Assembly (NCBI GenBank): GCA_017503735.1
Contig: JAFVSN010000017.1
Span: forward strand, 62,001-126,000
DNA length: 64,000 nucleotides
DNA from: Lachnospiraceae bacterium
GTDB lineage: Bacteria; Bacillota; Clostridia; Lachnospirales; Lachnospiraceae
Direction of reading: 5' to 3'
A program made the position numbers and the translations under genes. Below the pieces are notes generated by a model that saw only the letters and a program-made list of their open reading frames with translations, had not been told where the DNA came from and did not search any database. Positions within the stretch are counted from its first letter, which is position 1. Every line of letters starts with the position of its first letter. Positions 34,095 through 41,885 of this stretch are shown piece by piece.

Positions 34095-34655
34095 TTACTC
34101 CGTCCCAAAAAAACTCACAATCTCCTCTACACCCCTAACAGCCTGCGCATCCTCTATGGCCGGAATCCGGTCCGTATTATGGGAACAAACAAGAGGATAA
34201 ATTTCCTTACAATTCATGTTCTTTAACAGTACTTTCGCAGTTTCGTAGGCCTTATCCGGCTTTCCGTCGCCGCCCCCCACCAAAAGCACGGCACCTTTCT
34301 TCGGGGTCAGTCCGCTGTTTTCCTTACGGAAGAACCTCCTACAAAAATAGGTCTGTAAACGGCTTCCCACACTAAGCATCGGCCCCGTAAGCTCCGAAAA
34401 ATACACCGGGGATGCAATCAACACATTGTCACAATCCTTGAGATATTCATAAACCTCCTGCATCTCATCTTGTATGGCACAACCGGACTTTTCCTTGCAA
34501 TATCTGCAATCCAGACACGGGGAAATATTGGCACGATAGGCATCTACTATCTTATATTCCCCCGGTAGTTGCTCAATCATATACCTCAATAAACTTGCGG
34601 TATCTCCGTTTCTTCGGGGAGATCCATTGAAAATTAGGGTTTTCATGGTTCGCAT
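34095..34655 (-). CDS. NADPH-dependent FMN reductase with compact FeS motif
   Basis: 186 residues. The flavodoxin-like start (LIFNGSPRRNGDTASLLRYMI) binds FMN phosphate, and CLDCRYCKEKSGC (about residues 47-59) matches the compact C-X2-C-X2-C-X4-7-C cluster motif of iron-sulfur flavoproteins of anaerobes. LIASPVYFSELTGPML contacts the flavin. It probably transfers electrons to quinones or oxygen-related acceptors. It follows the monooxygenase-like gene by 17 bases, suggesting a redox pair. Confidence 0.85.
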   Translation of the reverse strand: MRTMKTLIFNGSPRRNGDTASLLRYMIEQLPGEYKIVDAYRANISPCLDCRYCKEKSGCAIQDEMQEVYEYLKDCDNVLIASPVYFSELTGPMLSVGSRLQTYFCRRFFRKENSGLTPKKGAVLLVGGGDGKPDKAYETAKVLLKNMNCKEIYPLVCSHNTDRIPAIEDAQAVRGVEEIVSFFGTE

Positions 34656-34672
34656 CGCTCCTTTTCACTGAT

Positions 34673-34966
34673 TCACCGCTCCTCAACATACCGTTCTACC
34701 CGAAGACGGAGCTTGTACTTGTCCCTCAATTCCGCAATCTGCTTCATCATCTCCGACTTGTGGTGAATATCCAATGCCTCCTGATTCTTCCACCGGTCAA
34801 TTAAAAGCACCGTTTCCGCATCCTCCATGGAAAAGAAATACTCGTAACGCTCATTTCCTTCCTCTGCACGAACCGCATCCACGATTCCCCGGGTGGTCAT
34901 CTCTTCCGCAAATTTTCGGGCGTTGCCGTCTTTACCGGAGTAGTATAAATTTACAATGATACTCAT
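34673..34966 (-). CDS. ABM-domain (antibiotic biosynthesis monooxygenase-like) protein
   Basis: 97 residues, one dimeric alpha-beta barrel. NARKFAEEMTTRGIVDAVRAEEGNERYEYFFSMEDAETVLLIDRWKNQEALDIHHKSEMM fits the ABM family of cofactor-free small oxygenases or heme-degrading-like proteins. Such proteins often handle quinones; the flavoprotein gene downstream supports a redox detoxification unit, by inference. Confidence 0.85.
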   Translation of the reverse strand: MSIIVNLYYSGKDGNARKFAEEMTTRGIVDAVRAEEGNERYEYFFSMEDAETVLLIDRWKNQEALDIHHKSEMMKQIAELRDKYKLRLRVERYVEER

Positions 34967-35003
34967 ACGACGTTCCTTTCAGCATTATACTTTTCTTCAT
35001 CTT

Positions 35004-36338
35004 CTAATTTCCCTCACCTTTCAAATACTCCTTCACCTTCCATATCAAATATAACGGAACACTATATGTCTTTGTATTCTCCACTTCATGATCCCCTACA
35101 TTTTTCATAGAAAACTTAAATCCCAACTTTGGATGATACTTTTTACAAAATTGCAAATAACTTTTAGCTCTGGTGCGTACCTCAGCTTTTGCTTCCACCG
35201 GAATTATCTTATCCTCGTACTCAAACAGGAAATCCAGCTCCGCAGTATTACCGGAACGCCAAAAATACGGATGTATTCCAAGTTTTATTAATTCATTCAA
35301 TACAAAATTCTCTGTAAAAGCACCTTTGAAATTCCGATAAAGTTCGGAATCTTCTAAAATAGTTCGGTAAGAAACCCCGGACTTTCTACGTAGCAAACCT
35401 ACATCAGACAAATATACCTTAAAAAACGTAGCATCTGCGCAAAAGGAAAGCGGTAATTCCGGATTTGACACAAGTTCCAAACGATACACCAAACCCGCAT
35501 CTACTAACCACTCTAATGCATCCTCCAATTCATTGGAACGCTTGCCTTCCTTTACATGAGAGAAAACAAACTTGTTATTGTCCTTTGCGAGCTGTTTCGG
35601 TATAGAATCCCATATCCAACCAAGTTTCGGAATATCTGTTTTCGGAGCATGTTTTGCAAAATCACTGCTATAGTCCTGTAAAATATTATCCTGTAATTTT
35701 TCAACCTTCTCAAAATTGTGAGTTTCCACCCACTTTGCAACTACCTCCGGCATCCCACCTACAATATAATAATATCTCAATGCTTTCTCTAAACTATTGG
35801 TATACAGCTCCGGCAATTCCTTGTCAATTCCATACTTCTGTACTCCTGTATAAAGCGTTTTTCCTCCATCCGCACGCAAGAATTCCGAAAAAGACAAAGG
35901 ATACATTTGCAATCGATCCACCTTACCTACCGGAAACGATATATTATCCCTCTTTACGGAGACGCCGAGTAATGAGCCTGCACAAACAATATGGAGATCC
36001 CGCATATTCTCACAAAAATATTTTAAGGATGTAATTGCATTTGGGCAAGCTTGTATTTCATCAAAAACAACCAATGTTTTCCCCGGTACAATTTCCTTAC
36101 CACGAATTACATTCCCTAACTCATCTAAAATCCGGCTCACATCAAAATCATAATCAAATACGGAAATCAGGTTTTTATTTCCTTCAAAATAAAAGTAGGC
36201 AACATCCTCAAAATATTGTTCTCCGAATTTCTTACAAACATAAGTCTTTCCACACTGTCTCACTCCTGTTAACAGTAACGGTTTTCGATCGGATGCCTCC
36301 TTCCATTCCACCAATTGTTTCATAATATCTCGTTCCAT
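35004..36338 (-). CDS. AAA ATPase with DUF4143 (copy 2)
   Basis: 444 residues. Walker A is GVRQCGKT (25-32) and Walker B VVFDEIQACP (about 95-104); CAGSLLGVS marks sensor 1. The C-terminal DUF4143 segment contains HPYFWRSGNTAELDFLFEYEDKIIPVEAKAE, a PD-(D/E)XK-like nuclease fold remnant with E-x-K. Function is unproven. ATG 36338 follows GGAGGTG by 6 bases; the frame begins three codons upstream at a GTG. The upstream region holds 22-bp direct repeats and an inverted repeat over the -35 element, which the copy at 12704 lacks. Confidence 0.84.
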   Translation of the reverse strand: MERDIMKQLVEWKEASDRKPLLLTGVRQCGKTYVCKKFGEQYFEDVAYFYFEGNKNLISVFDYDFDVSRILDELGNVIRGKEIVPGKTLVVFDEIQACPNAITSLKYFCENMRDLHIVCAGSLLGVSVKRDNISFPVGKVDRLQMYPLSFSEFLRADGGKTLYTGVQKYGIDKELPELYTNSLEKALRYYYIVGGMPEVVAKWVETHNFEKVEKLQDNILQDYSSDFAKHAPKTDIPKLGWIWDSIPKQLAKDNNKFVFSHVKEGKRSNELEDALEWLVDAGLVYRLELVSNPELPLSFCADATFFKVYLSDVGLLRRKSGVSYRTILEDSELYRNFKGAFTENFVLNELIKLGIHPYFWRSGNTAELDFLFEYEDKIIPVEAKAEVRTRAKSYLQFCKKYHPKLGFKFSMKNVGDHEVENTKTYSVPLYLIWKVKEYLKGEGN

Positions 36339-36374
36339 ACAAAGCACCTCCGTTCTGTATAAGATTTCATGTAT

Positions 36375-36466
36375 AGTATATCATAGAAAAGAAGAAAAAC
36401 GCAATCAATATTTTGCGTTTTTCATAGGAACTTTTGTATTTTTCTTGCGTTTTTCATAGGAACTTT
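36375..36466 (-). promoter_or_regulatory. Repeat-rich promoter of the DUF4143 ATPase
   Basis: TATACT (36375-36380 on the minus strand) is the -10 element; TTGCGT, 18 bases upstream, is the -35 and lies inside an inverted arm (36394-36404, GAAAAACGCAA). Its complement TTGCGTTTTTC occurs at 36413-36423, the beginning of a perfect 22-bp direct repeat (36413-36434 and 36445-36466, period 32). The layout suggests a multi-site operator. Confidence 0.65.
36413..36466. repeat. 22-bp direct repeat, two copies
   Basis: Copies at 36413-36434 and 36445-36466 are identical, with a 10-base spacer. Each starts with TTGCGTTTTTC and ends with ATAGGAACTTT. They lie between the stop of the alpha/beta hydrolase gene and the ATPase promoter. 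Confidence 0.92.
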
Positions 36467-36480
36467 GCAATTATACACTG

Positions 36481-37278
36481 CTACTTCTGCAAAAACTCAT
36501 AAATTCTCTTGTTAAAATCCTTTGCTTCTTCGTATGCTGCGTGGCCCAAATTTTCATACATGTAGTACTCGCACCGCAACTTTTCCGCAAGCTCTACCGA
36601 TGCTTCTCCGGTCACAATCTTATCTTGTTTTCCGCCAAGCACAAAAACCGGACACTTTATTTTATCCAATTCATCATAGGTATTACAAGTCAGACAAGCT
36701 TTTGCAAGAATAATAAACCGTTCAAAATTCTTCGGTCTGCTCTTTTTTGCAACCATCGGAATCACACATTTATATTTCCGCACATAATCATCCGAATACA
36801 TTTTTATAAGCATATCGGAAATAAAACCGTCATAATCGTTTTGTTCTGTCATCCGGATCCAATCTGCAATTACCTGCTTTACCGTATCATTATTTTTAGA
36901 AAGAGTCACTCCCAACACTAATTTATGTACCAGTTCCGGATGGTCAATGGCAAGATACTGGGCAATCATCCCTCCCTGGGACACACCGAATACATCAGCA
37001 TCGGTAAGGCCAAGTAGTCTCATTGCTTCCGCTACATCCGCCGCTATGTCCCGTACCGTATACCCTTCCGGAATCTCTTCCTTGCGGTCAAATACATAAA
37101 CGTTATACTCCTTTGCAAACAACTTATACATATATGCCAATCCGGTTGCAGCTCCTTTTACTCCCCGTACATTCAATCCCGGAATAATAATCAAAGGCTT
37201 CGTTCCGATTCCGAAGGTCACATAATCCATTGTAGTTGTCCCCAATTGAAGTGTACAATTCTTTGCTTGATGAAACAT
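36481..37278 (-). CDS. Alpha/beta hydrolase
   Basis: 265 residues. The nucleophile elbow is GVSQGG (about residue 99), with IIPGLNVRGVKG as the oxyanion region and GHAAYEEAKDF as the likely catalytic histidine near the C-terminus. The acid is probably in VLGGKQDKIV. The substrate is unknown. It has a GGAGG site before its ATG and a palindrome, ACATAA-N5-TTATGT, 36 bases upstream. Confidence 0.87.
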   Translation of the reverse strand: MFHQAKNCTLQLGTTTMDYVTFGIGTKPLIIIPGLNVRGVKGAATGLAYMYKLFAKEYNVYVFDRKEEIPEGYTVRDIAADVAEAMRLLGLTDADVFGVSQGGMIAQYLAIDHPELVHKLVLGVTLSKNNDTVKQVIADWIRMTEQNDYDGFISDMLIKMYSDDYVRKYKCVIPMVAKKSRPKNFERFIILAKACLTCNTYDELDKIKCPVFVLGGKQDKIVTGEASVELAEKLRCEYYMYENLGHAAYEEAKDFNKRIYEFLQK

Positions 37279-37313
37279 GCCGTGTCCTCCGTTCCAAAAT
37301 CATGCCAAAGTTT

Positions 37314-37330
37314 ACATAACTATTTTATGT
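37314..37330. promoter_or_regulatory. Palindrome ACATAA-N5-TTATGT
   Basis: Arms at 37314-37319 and 37325-37330, 36 bases upstream of the hydrolase start (minus strand). It shares its arms and spacing with the element at 33016-33034, pointing to a common regulator. Confidence 0.45.
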
Positions 37331-37350
37331 CATCTTTTTGTTTATAACAG

Positions 37351-37821
37351 CTATAACACTTTCTCCATTCCAACCTTCTGTGGCACCAAACCACACTTCT
37401 CATAAAACTTCATGGCACTTTCATTACAGGACCATACATTCAAGGTCACGTTATAACATCCGGACGCCTTTGCGAAGTTAAGTACATACTCATACAGAGC
37501 CGTTCCGATGTGCATGCCACGTTTTTCCTCATCCACACACAAATCATCGATATAAAGCGTCTTAATATCTGTCAAAATGTTGTTATTTACATGCTGCTGA
37601 AATACACAAAACGCATAGCCCAGTACTTCTTCCTTCTCGTCTACAGCCACAAACACCGGCTTAATGTCATCCGCAAGAATCTCCATAAGCTCCGCATCCG
37701 TGTACTTCTTCGCATTCGGCTTAAAAATATCCGGTCTGCCGTTATGGTGCACCATTAATACCTGATGCAATAGCTTGTTAATCCCATTCATGTCCTTGTT
37801 TTCTGCACGTCTGATTGTCAT
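37351..37821 (-). CDS. GNAT-family N-acetyltransferase
   Basis: 156 residues. Motif A is VDEEKRGMHIGTALYEYVLNFAK, followed by GCYNVTLNVWSCNESAMKFYEKCGLVP. ATG 37821 (MTIRRAENKD) is used because GAAGG stands before it; an in-frame ATG 24 bases upstream has none. The substrate is unknown. It lies between miaA (downstream side of that gene) and the hydrolase. Confidence 0.86.
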   Translation of the reverse strand: MTIRRAENKDMNGINKLLHQVLMVHHNGRPDIFKPNAKKYTDAELMEILADDIKPVFVAVDEKEEVLGYAFCVFQQHVNNNILTDIKTLYIDDLCVDEEKRGMHIGTALYEYVLNFAKASGCYNVTLNVWSCNESAMKFYEKCGLVPQKVGMEKVL

Positions 37822-37911
37822 ATTTGAACCTTCTTTCTGTTTCATTCATTACTCTGCCATCTTTGCTACCATCATTTCAGAAATTCCAAAACAAACTTCA
37901 CATGTAATAGT

Positions 37912-38859
37912 TTACTTAATAATCCCGCGTACTCTCGCTTCCGCCAGCATCGCGGTGAGTATCGCATCCTCATTTTCATACTCACCCTTGTCAAACCAAA
38001 GCACTTCCCGTTCCCGCTTAAACCAGGTAAGTTGGCGCTTTGCAAAATGTCTCGTATCCCGCTTTAAGATGTAAATCGCTTCCTCCAAGGTGCATTCTCC
38101 CTTTAAGTAAGCCACGATTTCTTTATAGCCGAGCCCCTGCATGGATACGGATTCCGGTCTACAGCCCTCTTCTAAAAGACTTTTTACCTCTTCCAAAAGC
38201 CCTTCCTCAAGCATCATATCTATCCGCTTTTCAATCCGGTCATACAACACCGCCCGGTCCTGGGTCAGTACAAAATAAGCACTGTTATAAGCTGATTTCT
38301 TCCCGTGTTGTTCTTCATTGTGTTCGGATATTTTGGTTCCGGTCTGCGCATAAAACTCCAAGGCACGGATGACACGCTTCACATTGTTGGCATGAATCGC
38401 CTCTGCCGATGCCGGATCTACCTGGGCAAGTCTCGCATGCAACGCTTCCGCACCATGTTCCTCGGCAAACGCTGCCAACTCCTCACGGTAAGATGTATCT
38501 TCCTCCGTCTCGGTAAAATCAATGTCGTACAGTACCGCCTGGATGTAGAACCCGGTGCCCCCCACCAGAATCGGCACATGCCCCCGTTCCGTTATCTCAC
38601 GAATCAGCCGCTTCGCCTCTGTGGCAAACCGCACCACATTATAATCCTCCGTGGGATCACAAATATCAATCAAATGATGCGTCACACCGCCCATTTCCTC
38701 TTTCTTAATCTTTGCTGTACCGATGTCCATCCGCCGGTACACCTGCATGGAATCCGCCGAAATAATCTCGCCGTTTACCGCCTTTGCAAGTTTGATGGAC
38801 AGATTTGTTTTTCCTACCGCCGTAGGTCCTGTCAATATGAGTAATGGAAGTTTCGCCAT
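37912..38859 (-). CDS. miaA: tRNA dimethylallyltransferase MiaA
   Basis: 315 residues. The P-loop is GPTAVGKT (near residue 9), and the DMQVYRRMDIGTAKI, GGTGFYIQAVLYDIDF and KRDTRHFAKRQLTWF segments are family signatures. It adds an isopentenyl group to A37 of tRNAs reading UNN codons. ATG 38859 follows AAGGAG by 6 bases; the frame extends 10 codons further. MiaA, HflX, mutL and mutS are frequent neighbours in Firmicutes; here miaA is 5 kb after mutL on the same strand with accessory genes between. Confidence 0.96.
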   Translation of the reverse strand: MAKLPLLILTGPTAVGKTNLSIKLAKAVNGEIISADSMQVYRRMDIGTAKIKKEEMGGVTHHLIDICDPTEDYNVVRFATEAKRLIREITERGHVPILVGGTGFYIQAVLYDIDFTETEEDTSYREELAAFAEEHGAEALHARLAQVDPASAEAIHANNVKRVIRALEFYAQTGTKISEHNEEQHGKKSAYNSAYFVLTQDRAVLYDRIEKRIDMMLEEGLLEEVKSLLEEGCRPESVSMQGLGYKEIVAYLKGECTLEEAIYILKRDTRHFAKRQLTWFKREREVLWFDKGEYENEDAILTAMLAEARVRGIIK

Positions 38860-38872
38860 ACATTTCTCCTTC

Positions 38873-39781
38873 TTAGCAATTCCTAACAACCCAATCTATG
38901 ATATCCCCAAACCGCTCCTCTGTCAGGGCATGTCCGCCCGGATACCGCTTGTGTTCCAGATTCTCCGGTACTCCAAGATCATCATACCGTCCTACAGCCT
39001 TTTTCACGATTTCCGGCGCATCCATGGAATACTTGTCCTCGTTAGAAGACACCAGAAAAAGCTTTCGCGGAGCCGTAAGCTTTACCAAATCATCAATATC
39101 GTATTTCCCATGAAAATTCGGAATCACACTGGCCAGTTCGATTCCGGTTCCGTGCTTCATACGATATTCATAAGTGCAGGCACTTCCGCTGGCACAGGCA
39201 AAGGAAATTCTTTCGTCCAATGCCGTTAAAAACAACACTGTATTTCCTCCGTAAGAATGTCCCAAAGTACCGATTCTTTCAGTATCTACAAAGGTTAACC
39301 CCGCCAGTAACGAAATCCCGTTCATAGCATCCGTCATTACCTTTTTCATCAATATCTCTCCGGTTATCACCCGATACGTCATTTCATGAAAATGCTGCCA
39401 AAAATCAAAACCTTCCACGGTAGGGTCCGGTCTGCGTTCTTCAAAACAGATAGAGTCGGGAGCCAGCACCACAAAGCCTTTCCTTGCAAGCACCGGACCA
39501 AAGGCCTGCAACGGATTTCCAGACAAACCGCATACCTCACTTTTTCCTAAATGATGCTCTCGGTTATGCTGGTGATTGATTAAAATTGCAGGATTGTTGT
39601 CCAAATGATCCGGCAAAAGCAAATACGCACTGACCTTATCCTCGTCGGATACATAGGAAATCAATTGTCTTGTATAGCCCTCTTCCTTCACGGAATCCAG
39701 CACTTCGTATGTAACATCGGATGTTTCCCAAGATAGGGAAAGCCCGATCAATTCTGCAATTTCTTTTCTTAAGTTTGTCAT
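38873..39781 (-). CDS. Dienelactone hydrolase/acetyl xylan esterase-like hydrolase
   Basis: 302 residues. An alpha/beta hydrolase with nucleophile GHSYGG (about residue 177), an SNEDKYSMD acid region and a GGHAL histidine near the C-terminus. ILINHQHNREHHLGKSEVCG near residue 67 is unusual. The fold resembles PF12715/dienelactone-hydrolase or abhydrolase_7 proteins, often peptidases or carbohydrate esterases. It ends 13 bases before miaA, with which it may be co-transcribed. Confidence 0.78.
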   Translation of the reverse strand: MTNLRKEIAELIGLSLSWETSDVTYEVLDSVKEEGYTRQLISYVSDEDKVSAYLLLPDHLDNNPAILINHQHNREHHLGKSEVCGLSGNPLQAFGPVLARKGFVVLAPDSICFEERRPDPTVEGFDFWQHFHEMTYRVITGEILMKKVMTDAMNGISLLAGLTFVDTERIGTLGHSYGGNTVLFLTALDERISFACASGSACTYEYRMKHGTGIELASVIPNFHGKYDIDDLVKLTAPRKLFLVSSNEDKYSMDAPEIVKKAVGRYDDLGVPENLEHKRYPGGHALTEERFGDIIDWVVRNC

Positions 39782-39825
39782 AAGCTCACCTCACTTTCCA
39801 AATTGGTATACGAAAAGACTTATAG

Positions 39826-40401
39826 CTACGCTTTGATACAACTTACAAAATCCGCAAGCACCTTATTTCTCTCCTTTGCAGTCTCAAAACAAGGCACAGC
39901 ATACTTTTGGCACTGCTCCTTCATCCACTTACTGATTGCTACAATCTCCGCACAATCCTTACGATTTTCCTCATCCGACTTATAGTAAGTGTAATCTTTC
40001 GGTGTGTCATACTGCTTTAACAGTTCAAAACGTTCCTCTGCTGTCACATCCGACGTAATAAAATAATATATCTCACAAACAGCTGGGTCAATATGCATCC
40101 GATAATCTTCCGGCAGAAGCTGGAACACATCAATCACCATCCCATAATCGCACTCGTCGTATTCCCCACTGTCCATCATTGCCCTTAGGAAAGGTGCTAT
40201 TTTAGCACTGATGTTTTGTACATTTTCTATTACATCTCCATCTGCTCCTGTATCAATCCCCACCTGCGGAAATGCCTTTTCAAAGCCCGCAATAATGGAA
40301 TCCATACTGATATGTTGATAGCTGAACATCTTTGCAATCATTTGTGAAACCGTACTTTTCCCGGCTCTCGGAACACCGGCAATAATAATGTGTTTTGTCA
40401 T
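39826..40401 (-). CDS. P-loop nucleotide kinase-like protein
   Basis: 191 residues. Walker A is GVPRAGKST (about residues 8-16), followed by QHISMDSIIAGFEKAF, resembling adenylate- or shikimate-kinase-like small-molecule kinases. No further diagnostic motif is visible. It starts 4 bases after the GNAT gene upstream ends, so the two may form a two-gene unit that modifies a shared substrate; that is inferred. Confidence 0.7.
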   Translation of the reverse strand: MTKHIIIAGVPRAGKSTVSQMIAKMFSYQHISMDSIIAGFEKAFPQVGIDTGADGDVIENVQNISAKIAPFLRAMMDSGEYDECDYGMVIDVFQLLPEDYRMHIDPAVCEIYYFITSDVTAEERFELLKQYDTPKDYTYYKSDEENRKDCAEIVAISKWMKEQCQKYAVPCFETAKERNKVLADFVSCIKA

Positions 40402-40405
40402 GTTA

Positions 40406-40972
40406 TTATCCTCTTTGTAACGTCAACCAGTCATCTTTTATCATCGCATAAAACACCAAGTCGAACAGTCCCTGATTATTCCTTCCTGCCTGTCGTAAAA
40501 AGCCTTCCTTTTGCATTCCAACCTTTTCCATCACGCGTCCGGAATTCGGATTGTTACTGTCAAATCCTGCCTCAATTCGGTTTGCTTGTACTTCTTCAAA
40601 CATGTATTTCATAACTACCTGCAATGCTTCCGGTACAATCCCTTGCCCCCACCATTTACTTCCGATACAATAGGTCACTTCCACAGCTTCAATACGATTT
40701 TTCACAGTCGGTGTTGCAATGGTCCCGATAACCTCATCGTTCTCCTTTAACACGATTGCCCAACAATATCGTTCCGGACTTTCATAACGTTCCTCCCATT
40801 CCGAAAGGAGTTTTTTCGTATCCTCAACCGTCCTATCTAAAGGCCATGTTAAAAAGCGGTTTACCTCCGGGTCAGAGGTCACATTCTGAAAAAAATACGG
40901 TGCATCCTCTACCGTAAAACGTCGAAGAAGTAACCGTTCTGTTTCAAATGTCTTTGTTCCTTGATGCTTCAC
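40406..40972 (-). CDS. RimJ/RimL-type N-acetyltransferase
   Basis: 188 residues. TKTFETERLLLRRFTVEDAPYFFQNVTSDPEVNRFLTW is the typical start of RimJ/RimL/Acetyltransf_3 proteins; WWGQGIVPEALQVVMKYMF is motif A and SGRVMEKVGMQKEGFLRQA motif B. The target may be a ribosomal protein N-terminus or a small molecule. It precedes the P-loop kinase-like gene. Confidence 0.87.
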   Translation of the reverse strand: MKHQGTKTFETERLLLRRFTVEDAPYFFQNVTSDPEVNRFLTWPLDRTVEDTKKLLSEWEERYESPERYCWAIVLKENDEVIGTIATPTVKNRIEAVEVTYCIGSKWWGQGIVPEALQVVMKYMFEEVQANRIEAGFDSNNPNSGRVMEKVGMQKEGFLRQAGRNNQGLFDLVFYAMIKDDWLTLQRG

Positions 40973-41013
40973 GACCTTAACTCCTTTCCAACTTAAAATT
41001 ACATTTCCCTATC

Positions 41014-41400
41014 TTACTTGTTCTCCAACGACACCAAATACCCTGCTTTTTCTTCTGCAACTCTGTCGCCGACGGAAAACTTCTCCGAAAGGATTCTTTT
41101 TTCATTCATCCGGTATTCTTTTTCTTCCCCGTTTTTATCTACTGTATAAACAAACTTATCCGTCGAATCCGGCACGTCCACAATCCGACTGATTTCCATC
41201 ATATTTTCGGATAATCTCTTGTCCTTTGCCGCTCCCAGTGCTATGCCGACACCCATTCCTGTAGATATACCAATCGGCAAACCGAGAGCCAAATTATCAA
41301 ATAAAAGCATTCCGAAGTTTACCCCCAGCAACATTCCCACACACATTCCAAGCGACATATATAATGTCATATACTTTGTTACTTTCTTCTTATCGTCCAT
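41014..41400 (-). CDS. Small membrane protein, unknown function
   Basis: 128 residues. Two glycine/methionine-rich hydrophobic segments (about 13-30 and 38-58) are followed by a soluble tail of 70 residues with DKFVYTVDKNGEEKEYRMNEKRILSEKFSVGDRVAEEK. I do not recognise the family. ATG 41400 follows AAAGGGG by 6 bases; the frame reaches 41460 without a site. It overlaps none of its neighbours. Confidence 0.65.
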   Translation of the reverse strand: MDDKKKVTKYMTLYMSLGMCVGMLLGVNFGMLLFDNLALGLPIGISTGMGVGIALGAAKDKRLSENMMEISRIVDVPDSTDKFVYTVDKNGEEKEYRMNEKRILSEKFSVGDRVAEEKAGYLVSLENK

Positions 41401-41441
41401 TTTTATCCCCTTTCCACATAAAAACAACCCTCTCAAACTTT

Positions 41442-41864
41442 TTATTCTTTTGCTCGCCACATGGACATACCGCTTCCGGAAAAATCATTTGGACGCTGCT
41501 TAAACCCGAACTTCTCGTAAAATCCTTCTTTCCCTTTCGCTGCGCCCAGAATAAACATAATTTCATCTCCCGGCTCGGCAGCCTCCATGACTTTATCCTT
41601 TAGTCTGGTTACAATCTCTGTACCGATGCCCATCCCCTGATACTCCGGATGGATAATCACATCACCGAGATATGCGGTATAGCCAAAGTCAAAGAGCATC
41701 CTTCCCATGCCTACAATCCGTTCACCATTCCTAGCCGCCACCACAAAGGCTGTATGGGCAAGACCACGCTCTGCCTGTCCCGGAGTCAAAGGCTTCCAGT
41801 CTACACTAAGGCGTAATTCGTTGTATTCCTCGCCGGTCATTGTATCGGTGTACCTGATTTCCAT
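41442..41864 (-). CDS. GNAT-family N-acetyltransferase
   Basis: 140 residues. Motif A is IIHPEYQGMGIGTEIVTRLKDKVM and the C-terminal FYEKFGFKQRP is the usual GNAT end. ATG 41864 lies 8 bases after GGGGG; the frame starts 5 codons earlier. It follows the Nudix-methyltransferase fusion gene by 21 bases. Confidence 0.85.
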   Translation of the reverse strand: MEIRYTDTMTGEEYNELRLSVDWKPLTPGQAERGLAHTAFVVAARNGERIVGMGRMLFDFGYTAYLGDVIIHPEYQGMGIGTEIVTRLKDKVMEAAEPGDEIMFILGAAKGKEGFYEKFGFKQRPNDFSGSGMSMWRAKE

Positions 41865-41885
41865 GTACATTTCCCCCATCGTTTT

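Noticed and set aside
30423-36480. Regions screened for tRNA, riboswitch or CRISPR structure
   Set aside because: No clover-leaf, T-box or spaced repeat array was found; the only direct repeats are the two 22-bp copies at 36413-36466.
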